A stretch of DNA of 64,000 bases from Acetatifactor sp. (GTDB taxonomy: Bacteria > Bacillota > Clostridia > Lachnospirales > Lachnospiraceae): positions 62,001 to 126,000 of the forward strand of contig JAEEVF010000005.1 in assembly GCA_016290775.1 (NCBI GenBank), given 5' to 3'. The first letter of the stretch is position 1. Every line of letters begins with the position of its first letter. Shown here one piece after another: positions 30,556 through 38,241 of this stretch. Under the pieces are notes generated by a model. It made no database searches, had not been told where the DNA came from, and was given only the letters and a program-made list of their open reading frames with translations. The translations under genes and the position numbers were made by a program.

Positions 30556-31404
30556 ATGCGCGAGTTTTTTTACGGTTATTATTATAAGTGCCAGTCGGAA
30601 ACGCAGACGATCGCTTTGATCGCGGCGACGCACGGCGTGGGCGAGGACAGGACCTGCTCTTTGCAGGTGATCACGGATGACGGTGCCTGGGTGGCGGAGT
30701 TCCCGAAGGAAGATTATTTTCAAAAGGGGAGCCTGATCAAGATCGGGAAAAACCGCTTCAGCAGGAACGGGATCCGCGTGAACGTAAACACGGAAGATCT
30801 GCAGATCAGCGGCGAGCTGGTGTTCGGGCCCATAACGCTCCCTCGGTATGACATCATGGGACCGTTTTCCCTGATCCCGTTCATGGAGTGCCGTCACATG
30901 GTCGGCAGCATGGAACATACCGTGAACGGAACGCTCATGGTGAATGGCGTGGAATATACATTCGAAAACGCCCGCGGTTATTGGGAGGGCGACACGGGAA
31001 GGTCCTTCCCGAAGGAATATCTTTGGACGCATACCTTCCTTCCGGAGGAAGGGTCGCTCATGCTGAGCGTTGCGGACATTCCTTTTGGTGCCTTCCGTTT
31101 TACGGGCGTGATCTGCGAGATCATATGGCATGACACGGAATATCGCATCGCCACATATCTCGGCGCACGGCCGATCTGGATCGGGAACAATGCGGCGGTG
31201 ATCAAGCAAGGTCCGTTCACGCTGAAGGTGCGCCTGATCAAATCGGCGGGGAAGGCCCTGCGCGCGCCGTCGCACGGCAGCATGGTGCGGACGATCCGCG
31301 AGAGCGCAACCTGCAAGGCGGCATATGAATTGTGGGTTGGGAACGACAAGCTCTTTGGCGTCGTGACCGATCAGGCCACTTTCGAGTACGAGTATCCGAG
31401 GTAG
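30556..31404 (+). CDS. Tocopherol-cyclase-family-like protein
   Basis: Length 282 aa from ATG at 30556 after AAAGGAGGACGTAAC. The box ENARGYWEGDTGRSFPKEYLWTH (residues ~136-158) matches the GYxExDWGxSFPxxYxW signature of the tocopherol cyclase family, and the start MREFFYGYYYKCQSETQTIALI fits the N-terminal lipocalin-like strand. The bacterial members are not expected to make vitamin E; they are probably small-hydrophobe binding or modifying proteins of two beta-barrels. No signal peptide, hence cytoplasmic. Its promoter is strong and it is followed by duplicated leader DNA. Confidence 0.75.
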   Translation: MREFFYGYYYKCQSETQTIALIAATHGVGEDRTCSLQVITDDGAWVAEFPKEDYFQKGSLIKIGKNRFSRNGIRVNVNTEDLQISGELVFGPITLPRYDIMGPFSLIPFMECRHMVGSMEHTVNGTLMVNGVEYTFENARGYWEGDTGRSFPKEYLWTHTFLPEEGSLMLSVADIPFGAFRFTGVICEIIWHDTEYRIATYLGARPIWIGNNAAVIKQGPFTLKVRLIKSAGKALRAPSHGSMVRTIRESATCKAAYELWVGNDKLFGVVTDQATFEYEYPR

Positions 31405-31438
31405 GCGAGACATCAATTCTTCCTGGCATCGGGCTGCA

Positions 31439-31516
31439 GAGGTGGTGCCGAGTCGCTGAAGGCCCAAAGAATAAGGAGAGGTGGTGCCGAGTCGCTGAAG
31501 GCCCAAAGAATAAGGA
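31439..31516 (+). repeat. 39-bp tandem duplication carrying the lysozyme ribosome site
   Basis: Two exact copies of a unit beginning GAGGTGGTGCCGAGTCGCTG and ending AAAGAATAAGGA follow each other. Each copy contains an AAGGAGA ribosome site, but only the second stands before the start codon. Confidence 0.85.
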
Positions 31517-31528
31517 GATATAGCATCT

Positions 31529-32992
31529 ATGAACGGTTCAAAGAAGGCGGTACTCGCCACGGTAGGGATCATAATTTCGCTTGCGCTCGTGTTTGTCGGG
31601 CTGTGCTTTCTGTTCCCTGACATGCTTGGCTTGGGGAAGCAGGACGAAACGGGCTCGGAAGCCATTGTGGGCAAGGCCTTAAGCGACTCGCAGACGGGCG
31701 GGAAAGAGAATGCTGAGATAGATCCCGAGGAGGATCCGGCGGCCATCGCATCCAGCGAGGCGGCGGAGGAAGCTTCCAGGGAAGCCTCCCTCGAGGCAGA
31801 GCGGCAGGAGGCCAGCAGGGCGTCTGAGGCAGCTTCCATTGCGGCGGCGGAGAAGGCATCCATAGAAGCCTCCATCGAGGCGTCCATCGAGGCGTCCATC
31901 GCGGCAAGTGAAGAGGCGGCAAAGGCATCGAGTGAGGCGGCAGCGAAGGCCTCCAGCGAAGCGGCGGCAAAAGCCTCCAGTGAGGCGGCGAAGGCCTCCA
32001 GCGAAGCAGCAGCAAAGGCTTCGAGCGAAGCGGTAAGCTCCAAGAGCGGCGGCGCAGGCACCGGATCGCCGGAAGGCATGGTGGACAAGTCGGCGCCGGT
32101 GTTCCTGTCCCTGAATTCAACGCCTTCGGTCAAGGTGGGATCGACCTTTAACGTGCACAATTACATTGGTTATGCGGACGACGTGGACCGCGACCTGGAG
32201 CTCGAGGTATCGGGCACGGTGGACACTTCCAAGGTCGGCACCTACAAGGTGAAGGTCACGATCAAGGATGACGCTGGTCATTCCACTTCGAAGACCCTTG
32301 AGGTGAAGGTGGTCGAATCCTCGTCCTCGGGCGGCTCCGGCGGCAGCAGCGGCAAGAAGGAAGCTTTTTCGGATTTCATCAAGAATTATAAGACCGACGA
32401 GACCATGCTGGGCATTGACGTGTCCAGATGGCAGGAATCCATTGACTGGGCCAAGTGTAAGGCTGCAGGCTGTGAATTTGCGTACATGCGTCTTGGCGGA
32501 TATGACAACGGCGAACTCTATACGGACAAATATTTCAAGGCCAATATCGCAGGCGCGAAGGCAGCAGGCATGAAGATTGGCATTTATTGGCATGCAGAGG
32601 AAAGCACGGAGGAGGAGATCAAGGCCAGCGTGGCATATCTCGTCGATGTCCTTGGCGGCGAAGCGTTGGATTTCCCCATCGCATATGACTGGGAAGATTA
32701 TAAGAATTTCGAAAACTATGGCATGAACCTGCAGGATCTGAACATGCTTCTGAAATACTTCGAGCGCGAGCTCGAGGCGAAGGGATATTCCGTTTGCCTT
32801 TACGGCAGTAAGAATTTCCAGGAAAACGTCTGGACGATCGAAAAGAATTCCCCGATCTGGCTGGCGCACTATACCTCCGCCACCTCGTACACCGGGAATT
32901 ATTTCATGTGGCAGCATTCCTGCACCGGCAAGATCGACGGCATTAACGGCGACGTGGACCTGGACGTGTTCTATCCCGCGAAGCTCAAGTAG
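31529..32992 (+). CDS. Membrane-anchored GH25 lysozyme with Ser/Ala linker and Ig-like domain
   Basis: Length 487 aa. Residues ~7-30 are a signal anchor (LATVGIIISLALVFVGLCFLF). A Glu/Ala/Ser repeat (EASIEAS, AAKASSE units, ~70-172) forms a long helical stalk. Residues ~188-262 are an Ig-like domain (PVFLSLNSTPSVKVG, GTYKVKVTIKDDAGH). The GH25 muramidase occupies ~290-487: MLGIDVSRWQESIDW, then FPIAYDWED with the catalytic Asp-x-Glu, LYGSKNF, IWLAHY and FMWQHS. It cuts the glycan of peptidoglycan, probably for wall remodelling. Three extra copies of its 3' end follow the stop. Confidence 0.9.
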   Translation: MNGSKKAVLATVGIIISLALVFVGLCFLFPDMLGLGKQDETGSEAIVGKALSDSQTGGKENAEIDPEEDPAAIASSEAAEEASREASLEAERQEASRASEAASIAAAEKASIEASIEASIEASIAASEEAAKASSEAAAKASSEAAAKASSEAAKASSEAAAKASSEAVSSKSGGAGTGSPEGMVDKSAPVFLSLNSTPSVKVGSTFNVHNYIGYADDVDRDLELEVSGTVDTSKVGTYKVKVTIKDDAGHSTSKTLEVKVVESSSSGGSGGSSGKKEAFSDFIKNYKTDETMLGIDVSRWQESIDWAKCKAAGCEFAYMRLGGYDNGELYTDKYFKANIAGAKAAGMKIGIYWHAEESTEEEIKASVAYLVDVLGGEALDFPIAYDWEDYKNFENYGMNLQDLNMLLKYFERELEAKGYSVCLYGSKNFQENVWTIEKNSPIWLAHYTSATSYTGNYFMWQHSCTGKIDGINGDVDLDVFYPAKLK

Positions 32993-33118
32993 GCAGTGGA
33001 CCTGGACGTGTTCTATCCGGCGAAGCTCAAGTAGGCAGTGGACCTGGACGTGTTCTATCCAGCGAAGCTCAAGTAGGCAGTGGACCTGGACGTGTTCTAT
33101 CCGGCGAAGCTTAACTAA
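32951..33118 (+). repeat. 42-bp tandem repeats of the lysozyme 3' end
   Basis: The last 42 bp of the lysozyme gene, including its stop codon, are followed by three further copies (GCAGTGGACCTGGACGTGTT...GCGAAGCTCAAGTAG). The last copy has drifted to end in AACTAA. As 42 is a multiple of three, the frame is kept from copy to copy. Confidence 0.85.
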
Positions 33119-33133
33119 ACGGAGGATCCGTAA

Positions 33134-34276
33134 GTGAAAATGTGTGAAAACTCAGAATCACCCAGATCATTTGGTGCCGCTCGGCACGGCCAAAGCCGCG
33201 GCGCGAGGGCCCGCATTAGTGCCCGCATCTGCTGCGCCTGCATTCGCGCCCGCATTAATGGCCGCGCCCGCATTAATGCCCGCGCTCGCATTAGCGTCCG
33301 CATGAGTGCCCGCGCCCTGATCCTGGCGATCACGTTGTTTCTTGGCGTGGTGCTTTCGGGCTGTGCGAAGGGCGCGGAGGCACCTTCTGAGACGAGCCTT
33401 CTTTTGGGCTTTAGTCAGATTGGTTCCGAGAGTGCATGGCGCATCGGCAACACGCGTGACATCGAGGAGCAGGCTGCAGACTTTGGCGTGAGCCTGATGC
33501 TCGAAAATGCGAACCAAAAGCAGGAAAACCAGATTGCGGCAATCCGCCGTTTCATCGCATATAAGGTCGACGTCATTGCCTTTTCTCCCATCGTGGAAGA
33601 GGGCTGGGACAATGTGCTTCTTGAGGCAAAGAGTGCGGGCATTCCCGTGATCCTGGTGGACCGTGACATTAGCACGCAGATCGAGGGGCTCACCACGTGT
33701 CTGATCGGCGCGGACTTTTACAAAGAAGGTGTCATGGCGGGAGAGTACCTGATCCGCAAGGCGGACAGCTTAAGCCTCGAGCACGTCAACATTGTTGAGA
33801 TCACGGGCACGGAGAATTCCACGCCCATGCGTCAGCGCCAGGCAGGCTTTATGGATGCCATCGCAGGCGATGAGCGCATGACGGTGCTCGAGAGCATAGA
33901 CGGCGATTTTATCAAGAGTCGCGGCGCCGAGTGCATGCGCGCACTCTTGGCAACCTATGGAGATCAGATCGACGTGGTGTACAGTCACAATGACGAGATG
34001 ACGCTCGGAGCCCTTCCTGAGATCGAAAAGGCAGGGTTTGCACCTGGCAAGGACATGATCATCATCTCGATCGACGGCGGGCAGGAGGCCATCGACGTTT
34101 TGAAGGAAGGTCGGATCAACTGTGTCGTGGAGTGCACGCCGAAGCTTGGAAAGAAGCTGATGGAGACGGCGCTGAAGCTCAAGGAAGGTGAGAAGGTTGA
34201 CACCCTGATCCATCCGGAGGAGCAGGTGTTCAGCGACGAGCAGGATCCTTCGCAGATCGCACCGAGAGGCTATTAA
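33134..34276 (+). CDS. Sugar-binding lipoprotein (YtfQ-like), probable sensory partner of the histidine kinase
   Basis: Length 380 aa from GTG at 33134 with GGAGG 8 bp upstream. The periplasmic-binding fold is of the YtfQ/RbsB type: LLLGFSQIGSESAWRIGNTR, IAAIRRFIAYKVDVIAFSPI, IPVILVDRDIS, NIVEITGTENSTPM, VVYSHNDEMTLGALP. The lipobox VVLSGC places Cys at residue 77, so the n-region is about 55 residues longer than usual. That extra part is an Arg/Ala/Ile repeat (33206-33318). An internal ATG at 33302 would give a normal signal but has no ribosome site. Lying directly before the kinase, and distinct from the transport protein at 37143, it probably presents sugar to the kinase. Confidence 0.82.
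   Translation: MKMCENSESPRSFGAARHGQSRGARARISARICCACIRARINGRARINARARISVRMSARALILAITLFLGVVLSGCAKGAEAPSETSLLLGFSQIGSESAWRIGNTRDIEEQAADFGVSLMLENANQKQENQIAAIRRFIAYKVDVIAFSPIVEEGWDNVLLEAKSAGIPVILVDRDISTQIEGLTTCLIGADFYKEGVMAGEYLIRKADSLSLEHVNIVEITGTENSTPMRQRQAGFMDAIAGDERMTVLESIDGDFIKSRGAECMRALLATYGDQIDVVYSHNDEMTLGALPEIEKAGFAPGKDMIIISIDGGQEAIDVLKEGRINCVVECTPKLGKKLMETALKLKEGEKVDTLIHPEEQVFSDEQDPSQIAPRGY
33206..33318 (+). repeat. GCCCGCATTAATG-type repeat in the signal-peptide n-region
   Basis: Units of about 18 bp (CGCGCCCGCATTAATGCC and variants) are repeated around six times, coding for ARISARI, RARINGRARINARARIS and similar. The composition is unlike the rest of the gene. Confidence 0.7.
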
Positions 34277-34288
34277 AGGAGCTTGCGG

Positions 34289-35758
34289 ATGGAACAGGTG
34301 AAGAAAGAAAAAAGCATCCTTGGGCAGATCAATGATCTAAGTTACAGGCTGGTAATGATGTTGGTATTCCCCATCATCATCAGCCTGCTTCTTATGCTCT
34401 TTTATGCGTGGAAATATCATAGCTCCATCGAACGAATGAAAACGATCGCGGACCTAAAGACGGTGGTCGCGGAGGACGTTCCGGGAAGCACCTGGAACAT
34501 AGTCAACGGGCGTCAGACCTTTGCCGAAAGCAATGTTTACGTCATGATCCGCGAAGTGAAGAACGTCATTGAAACTACCATGGAAAAGACCGGGCAGGAA
34601 AACCAGCTCTCATTGATGGTGGCTAGCCGGACCATGGAGACGCTTGAGAATTACGTGGACCGCATCAGCGAAAACATCAGGGTTCAAGTGCCCGTCGTGG
34701 AAAATGAAGCCGTGCTGGTGGAGGTCAGGGACGTGGCGGCCCTCGTGGACAGCATGCTCAATGATTACATTGCGCAGGAGATCGCAAGCACCGCGCGCAT
34801 GAGTTTTAGCCTGATGATGGTCATCCTTGCCACGGCCTTTTTGGAAGTGCTGATCGTGGTGATGGCATTGCTCTTTAGAAACAAGACGGTGAAATCCACC
34901 GCGTCCTTTGTACGTCAGCCCATTGAGCGGCTTGAGGAAGTAACGGGCATGCTTGCACAGGGAACGCTCGACGCAAGGATCACTGACACGGAGGTGACGG
35001 AGCTTCGCAATTTGACGCAGCAGGTAAACACCATGGCGGATCACCTCGAAGACATGATGAAAAAGAGCGTGCAGGACGCAAGAAAGGTGCGCAAGGCGGA
35101 ACTTCGAACGCTGCAGGCGCAGATCAATCCGCACTTTCTTTATAATACGCTCGATGCCATTGTCTGGAAGGCAGAGGCAGGGGAAAAGGATGAGGTCATT
35201 CATCTGACCAGCGCGCTGAGCGATTTCTTCCGCATCAGCCTTTCCTCCGGTGCGGACTGGATCCCGATCGAGCAGGAGAAGAAGCACATTGAAGGTTATC
35301 TGAAGATCCAGCAGACCAGATATCGTGACATCATGCAATATGAGATCGACATTCCGGATGAGATCGGCGATTATTATATCCTAAAGCTTTTGCTTCAGCC
35401 CTTGGTGGAAAATGCTTTGTATCACGGCATCAAGATCAAGCGCGGCGGCGGAACGATCAAGGTTTCCGGCAAGATGGAAAATGGTCTTTTGACTTTTAGC
35501 GTTAAGGACACGGGGCTTGGCATGACCGAGGAGCAGCTTCGTGACTTGAACGAGCGCATGGCCAAGGGTCAGCCCACTGTCAGCGAGGGCGGTGGCGGTT
35601 TTGGCCTCGTCAACGTGAATTTGCGACTTCGCCTGTACTACAATCAGACGGATGGTCTTACGATCAAGAGCAATGCAGATGGCACGGAGGTAAGCTTTAT
35701 CGTGCCCTGCAGGACAAGAGAGGAGATTTACGAGAATGAAAGTGTTTCTGGTGGATGA
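34289..35758 (+). CDS. Sensor histidine kinase, YesM type
   Basis: Length 489 aa from ATG at 34289 behind AAAGGAGC; a TTG two codons earlier is less likely. Transmembrane helices at ~20-38 and ~170-192 enclose an extracellular sensor of about 130 residues. A HAMP linker (PIERLEEVTGMLAQGTLDAR) leads to the His_kinase box LQAQINPHFLYNTLDAI with the phospho-accepting His, and to HATPase motifs LLQPLVENALYHGIK, VKDTGLGM and GGGGFGLVNVN. It overlaps the regulator gene by 23 bp. It should phosphorylate that regulator when the adjacent binding protein carries sugar. Confidence 0.92.
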   Translation: MEQVKKEKSILGQINDLSYRLVMMLVFPIIISLLLMLFYAWKYHSSIERMKTIADLKTVVAEDVPGSTWNIVNGRQTFAESNVYVMIREVKNVIETTMEKTGQENQLSLMVASRTMETLENYVDRISENIRVQVPVVENEAVLVEVRDVAALVDSMLNDYIAQEIASTARMSFSLMMVILATAFLEVLIVVMALLFRNKTVKSTASFVRQPIERLEEVTGMLAQGTLDARITDTEVTELRNLTQQVNTMADHLEDMMKKSVQDARKVRKAELRTLQAQINPHFLYNTLDAIVWKAEAGEKDEVIHLTSALSDFFRISLSSGADWIPIEQEKKHIEGYLKIQQTRYRDIMQYEIDIPDEIGDYYILKLLLQPLVENALYHGIKIKRGGGTIKVSGKMENGLLTFSVKDTGLGMTEEQLRDLNERMAKGQPTVSEGGGGFGLVNVNLRLRLYYNQTDGLTIKSNADGTEVSFIVPCRTREEIYENESVSGG

Positions 35759-36992
35759 TGAGATCGTTGTCAGAGAGGGGATCCGAGAGTCCTTCCCCTG
35801 GGACGATACTCCTTATGCTCTGGTCGGCGAGGCGCCAGACGGTGAGATGGCGTTGCCCATGATACGCGACACCAACCCTGACATCGTGATCACGGACATC
35901 AAGATGCCGTTCATGGACGGGCTTGAGCTGTGCAGGATCCTGCGCGGTCAGATGCCATGGATCGGCATCATCGTCCTGAGCGGATATGATGAATTTGAAT
36001 ATGCGCGCAGGTGCATCCAGCTGGGTGTCCGGGAGTACCTCCTCAAGCCCATCAACGCTGAGGAACTGCGGGAAGTTTTGGACAAGGTGAGCAGGCAACT
36101 GCAGGAGGAGAGAAAATCCTTAGAGCATGCGGCCAGCCTTCGCGCACGCATGGAGAGTGGCGGGAAATTTTTGAAGGAGAAGCTGATCGGTTCTCTTTTT
36201 GCGGATGAGGCCGCAGAGGAGGATGCAGTCAATGTCCTAAAGCAGCTTGGCACCATGGGTTGTCCCGTGCCCGCGCCTTGTTACGCCGTGATCGACGCGC
36301 AGTTTACGCCGACGGGAACGGGCCAGGAGGCGGCAAGGGTTCTTGCGGAAGGGAGCAGCGGCATAGCGCACGTTTCCTCAAGCAGGGCTGGAACGAGAAT
36401 GCTTGTTCTTGGCGATACCAGTGAGGATGCGGAGGAGCATGCATATGCTTTCGCCGCTTCGCTCGTTCGTGAACTTGAGCGGTGCGATTGCACTGAGGTC
36501 CGCGTGGGCATCGGTGAGATCGTCACGGAGCCGGAAAAGATCCTTTGCAGCTTTAAGTCGGCCAGGCATATCAGGCACTTGCTTTCCGAACGCTCCGATG
36601 AACAGACGATCATCCTGGGCGTTCGTGAGATGGGTGAGATGGCCGATGACAAGAAGGTGCCCTCCATCATCAGCGAGGCAAAGCTTTACATGGCGCAGCA
36701 TTTCTCGAATCCAAACCTTATGCTGCAGGACGTGGCAAAGGCCGTGAACATGAGTAAGAGCCGTTTTTCCACCGTGTTCTCGCAGCAAAACGGTCAGACC
36801 TTCACGGAGTATCTGATCTTCCTTCGCCTGAACAAGGCAAAGGAGCTCCTTCGCGGCACCGACTTGAAGAGTTCGCAGGTGGCGCGTGAGGCGGGATATA
36901 ATGATGCCCATTATTTCAGCTATATTTTCAAGAAAAACACGGGCTTAACACCCTCGGATTATCGCGCACAGTATCAAAATCAACCGGAATAA
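35736..36992 (+). CDS. AraC-type response regulator, YesN type
   Basis: Length 418 aa, ATG at 35736 inside the kinase gene, ribosome site AGAGGAGATTTACGAG. The receiver domain (residues 1-122) has VDDE, the phospho-acceptor Asp in DIVITDIKMPFMDG, the Ser of IIVLSGYDE and Lys of YLLKPI. A central domain without known name (~130-300) follows. The C-terminal ~100 residues are a double helix-turn-helix (DVAKAVNMSKSRFSTVFSQQ, SSQVAREAGYNDAHYFSYIF). It most likely activates the ABC transporter promoter at 37068-37096. Confidence 0.92.
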   Translation: MKVFLVDDEIVVREGIRESFPWDDTPYALVGEAPDGEMALPMIRDTNPDIVITDIKMPFMDGLELCRILRGQMPWIGIIVLSGYDEFEYARRCIQLGVREYLLKPINAEELREVLDKVSRQLQEERKSLEHAASLRARMESGGKFLKEKLIGSLFADEAAEEDAVNVLKQLGTMGCPVPAPCYAVIDAQFTPTGTGQEAARVLAEGSSGIAHVSSSRAGTRMLVLGDTSEDAEEHAYAFAASLVRELERCDCTEVRVGIGEIVTEPEKILCSFKSARHIRHLLSERSDEQTIILGVREMGEMADDKKVPSIISEAKLYMAQHFSNPNLMLQDVAKAVNMSKSRFSTVFSQQNGQTFTEYLIFLRLNKAKELLRGTDLKSSQVAREAGYNDAHYFSYIFKKNTGLTPSDYRAQYQNQPE

Positions 36993-37067
36993 AATGAAAA
37001 CGAACTTCTTCGAAAAATAGCACCTGCAATCCGAAATCATTTTCAACCAAGACGAAATCTGGCTTGA

Positions 37068-37096
37068 TTTACCTTTGTTTCCGACTTTGTTATGAT
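37068..37096 (+). promoter_or_regulatory. Promoter of the sugar ABC transporter operon
   Basis: TTTACC at 37068-37073 and TATGAT at 37091-37096 are 17 bp apart. The weak -35 box is what is expected of a promoter needing an AraC-type activator. A GAAATC-rich stretch lies directly upstream. Confidence 0.55.
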
Positions 37097-37142
37097 TTTT
37101 CCAGACGGTCGACGACGTCTAAAAAAAGGAGGAAAAAGGTAT

Positions 37143-38162
37143 ATGAGAAAGTTTAAGGCATTGTTATTGGTTGTTGTGCTGACTCTGACCATGGTGCTTG
37201 GTGCTTGCGGCAGTGCTGCAAATTCCGGTTCCGGTTCAGGCTCTGGTTCCCAGGGTGGAGATAAGGCACCTGCGAAGTCTTCTGACGGCCCGATCAAGGT
37301 TGGCGTGGTTAACAACCCCCCTTCCGAGTCCGGTTATCGTGAAGCAAACGTAAAAGACATGGAGGCAGTGTTCTCCGCAGCGAATGGATATGAATTAAAG
37401 ACCTTCTACAACATCAAGAACGATGAGCAGCTTCAGGCAGCTCAGGGCTTCATCACTGAAGGCGTTGACTACCTTCTGATCTCTGCAGCAGAGACCACTG
37501 GTTGGGACGAAGTTCTTAAGAAGGCAAAGGAAGCCGGCATTAAGGTTTATCTCTTCGACCGTATGATCAACGTTGACGAGAGCCTTTATGAGGCAGCAGT
37601 TGTTTCTGACATGAGCAAGGAAGGCGAGACCGCAGTAAATTGGCTGCTCGCTCAGAATCTTCCTGAGTACAAGGTCATCCACATCCAGGGTGCCATGGGC
37701 TCCGACGCTCAGATCGGCCGTACTGGCGCGCTTGACGCACAGTTCGAATCCGGCAAGATGACGAAGGTTGTTCAGCAGACCGCTACTTGGGACGAGGCAG
37801 AGGCGAAGAAGATCGTTGAGTCCGTGATCAACAGCGGCGAAGATTTCAACGTAATTTACGCAGAGAACGATGGCATGGCAAAGGGCGCCGTTGCAGCACT
37901 TGACGAGCACGGCATCACCCACGGCGTTAACGGCAAGGTTATCGTTATGGGCTTTGACTGCAACAAGTGGGCACTCAGAGAGCTGAAGGCAGGCGCATGG
38001 AACTATGACGGACAGTGCTCTCCTTTCCAGGCTCAGATCATCAGCGACCTCATCAAGGGCGTGAAGACTGCTTCTTCCAAGATCATCATCAACGAGGAGA
38101 AGGGCTTTGACGCTAAGGAACTTACCGATGACGACATCAATACCTATGGCTTAGGTGAATAA
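37143..38162 (+). CDS. Sugar ABC transporter substrate-binding lipoprotein (YtfQ-like)
   Basis: Length 339 aa from ATG at 37143 after AAAAGGAGGAAAAAG. The lipoprotein signal ends VLGAC, followed by a Gly/Ser spacer. The binding fold shows KVGVVNNPPSESGYREANVK, AQGFITEGVDYLLISAAETTG, IKVYLFDRM and VIYAENDGMAKGAVAALDEHG. Such proteins bind a furanose or pyranose sugar outside the membrane and deliver it to the permeases encoded next. Codon use (many GCA, CGT, CTT codons) differs from neighbours and suggests high expression. A terminator-like hairpin follows the stop. Confidence 0.9.
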   Translation: MRKFKALLLVVVLTLTMVLGACGSAANSGSGSGSGSQGGDKAPAKSSDGPIKVGVVNNPPSESGYREANVKDMEAVFSAANGYELKTFYNIKNDEQLQAAQGFITEGVDYLLISAAETTGWDEVLKKAKEAGIKVYLFDRMINVDESLYEAAVVSDMSKEGETAVNWLLAQNLPEYKVIHIQGAMGSDAQIGRTGALDAQFESGKMTKVVQQTATWDEAEAKKIVESVINSGEDFNVIYAENDGMAKGAVAALDEHGITHGVNGKVIVMGFDCNKWALRELKAGAWNYDGQCSPFQAQIISDLIKGVKTASSKIIINEEKGFDAKELTDDDINTYGLGE

Positions 38163-38180
38163 GGCAAAAAGCTGACCAAT

Positions 38181-38227
38181 GGCGCAGCTGAGCTGTTTGC
38201 TACGAGCAGCTCACGCTGCGCCTTTTT
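38181..38227 (+). terminator. Intercistronic terminator/attenuator after the binding-protein gene
   Basis: GGCGCAGC-TGAGCTG pairs with CAGCTCA-C-GCTGCGCC (15 pairs, one bulge), followed by TTTTT at 38223-38227. It lies 18 bp after the binding-protein stop and 15 bp before the ATPase start. Partial read-through would give more binding protein than membrane components. Confidence 0.8.
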
Positions 38228-38241
38228 AGGAGGAAAACACG

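Noticed and set aside
30397-32160. 587-aa minus-strand reading frame with long Ala/Ser stretches
   Set aside because: It is the complement of the tocopherol-cyclase-like gene and of the lysozyme stalk repeats; no ribosome site and no recognisable domain.
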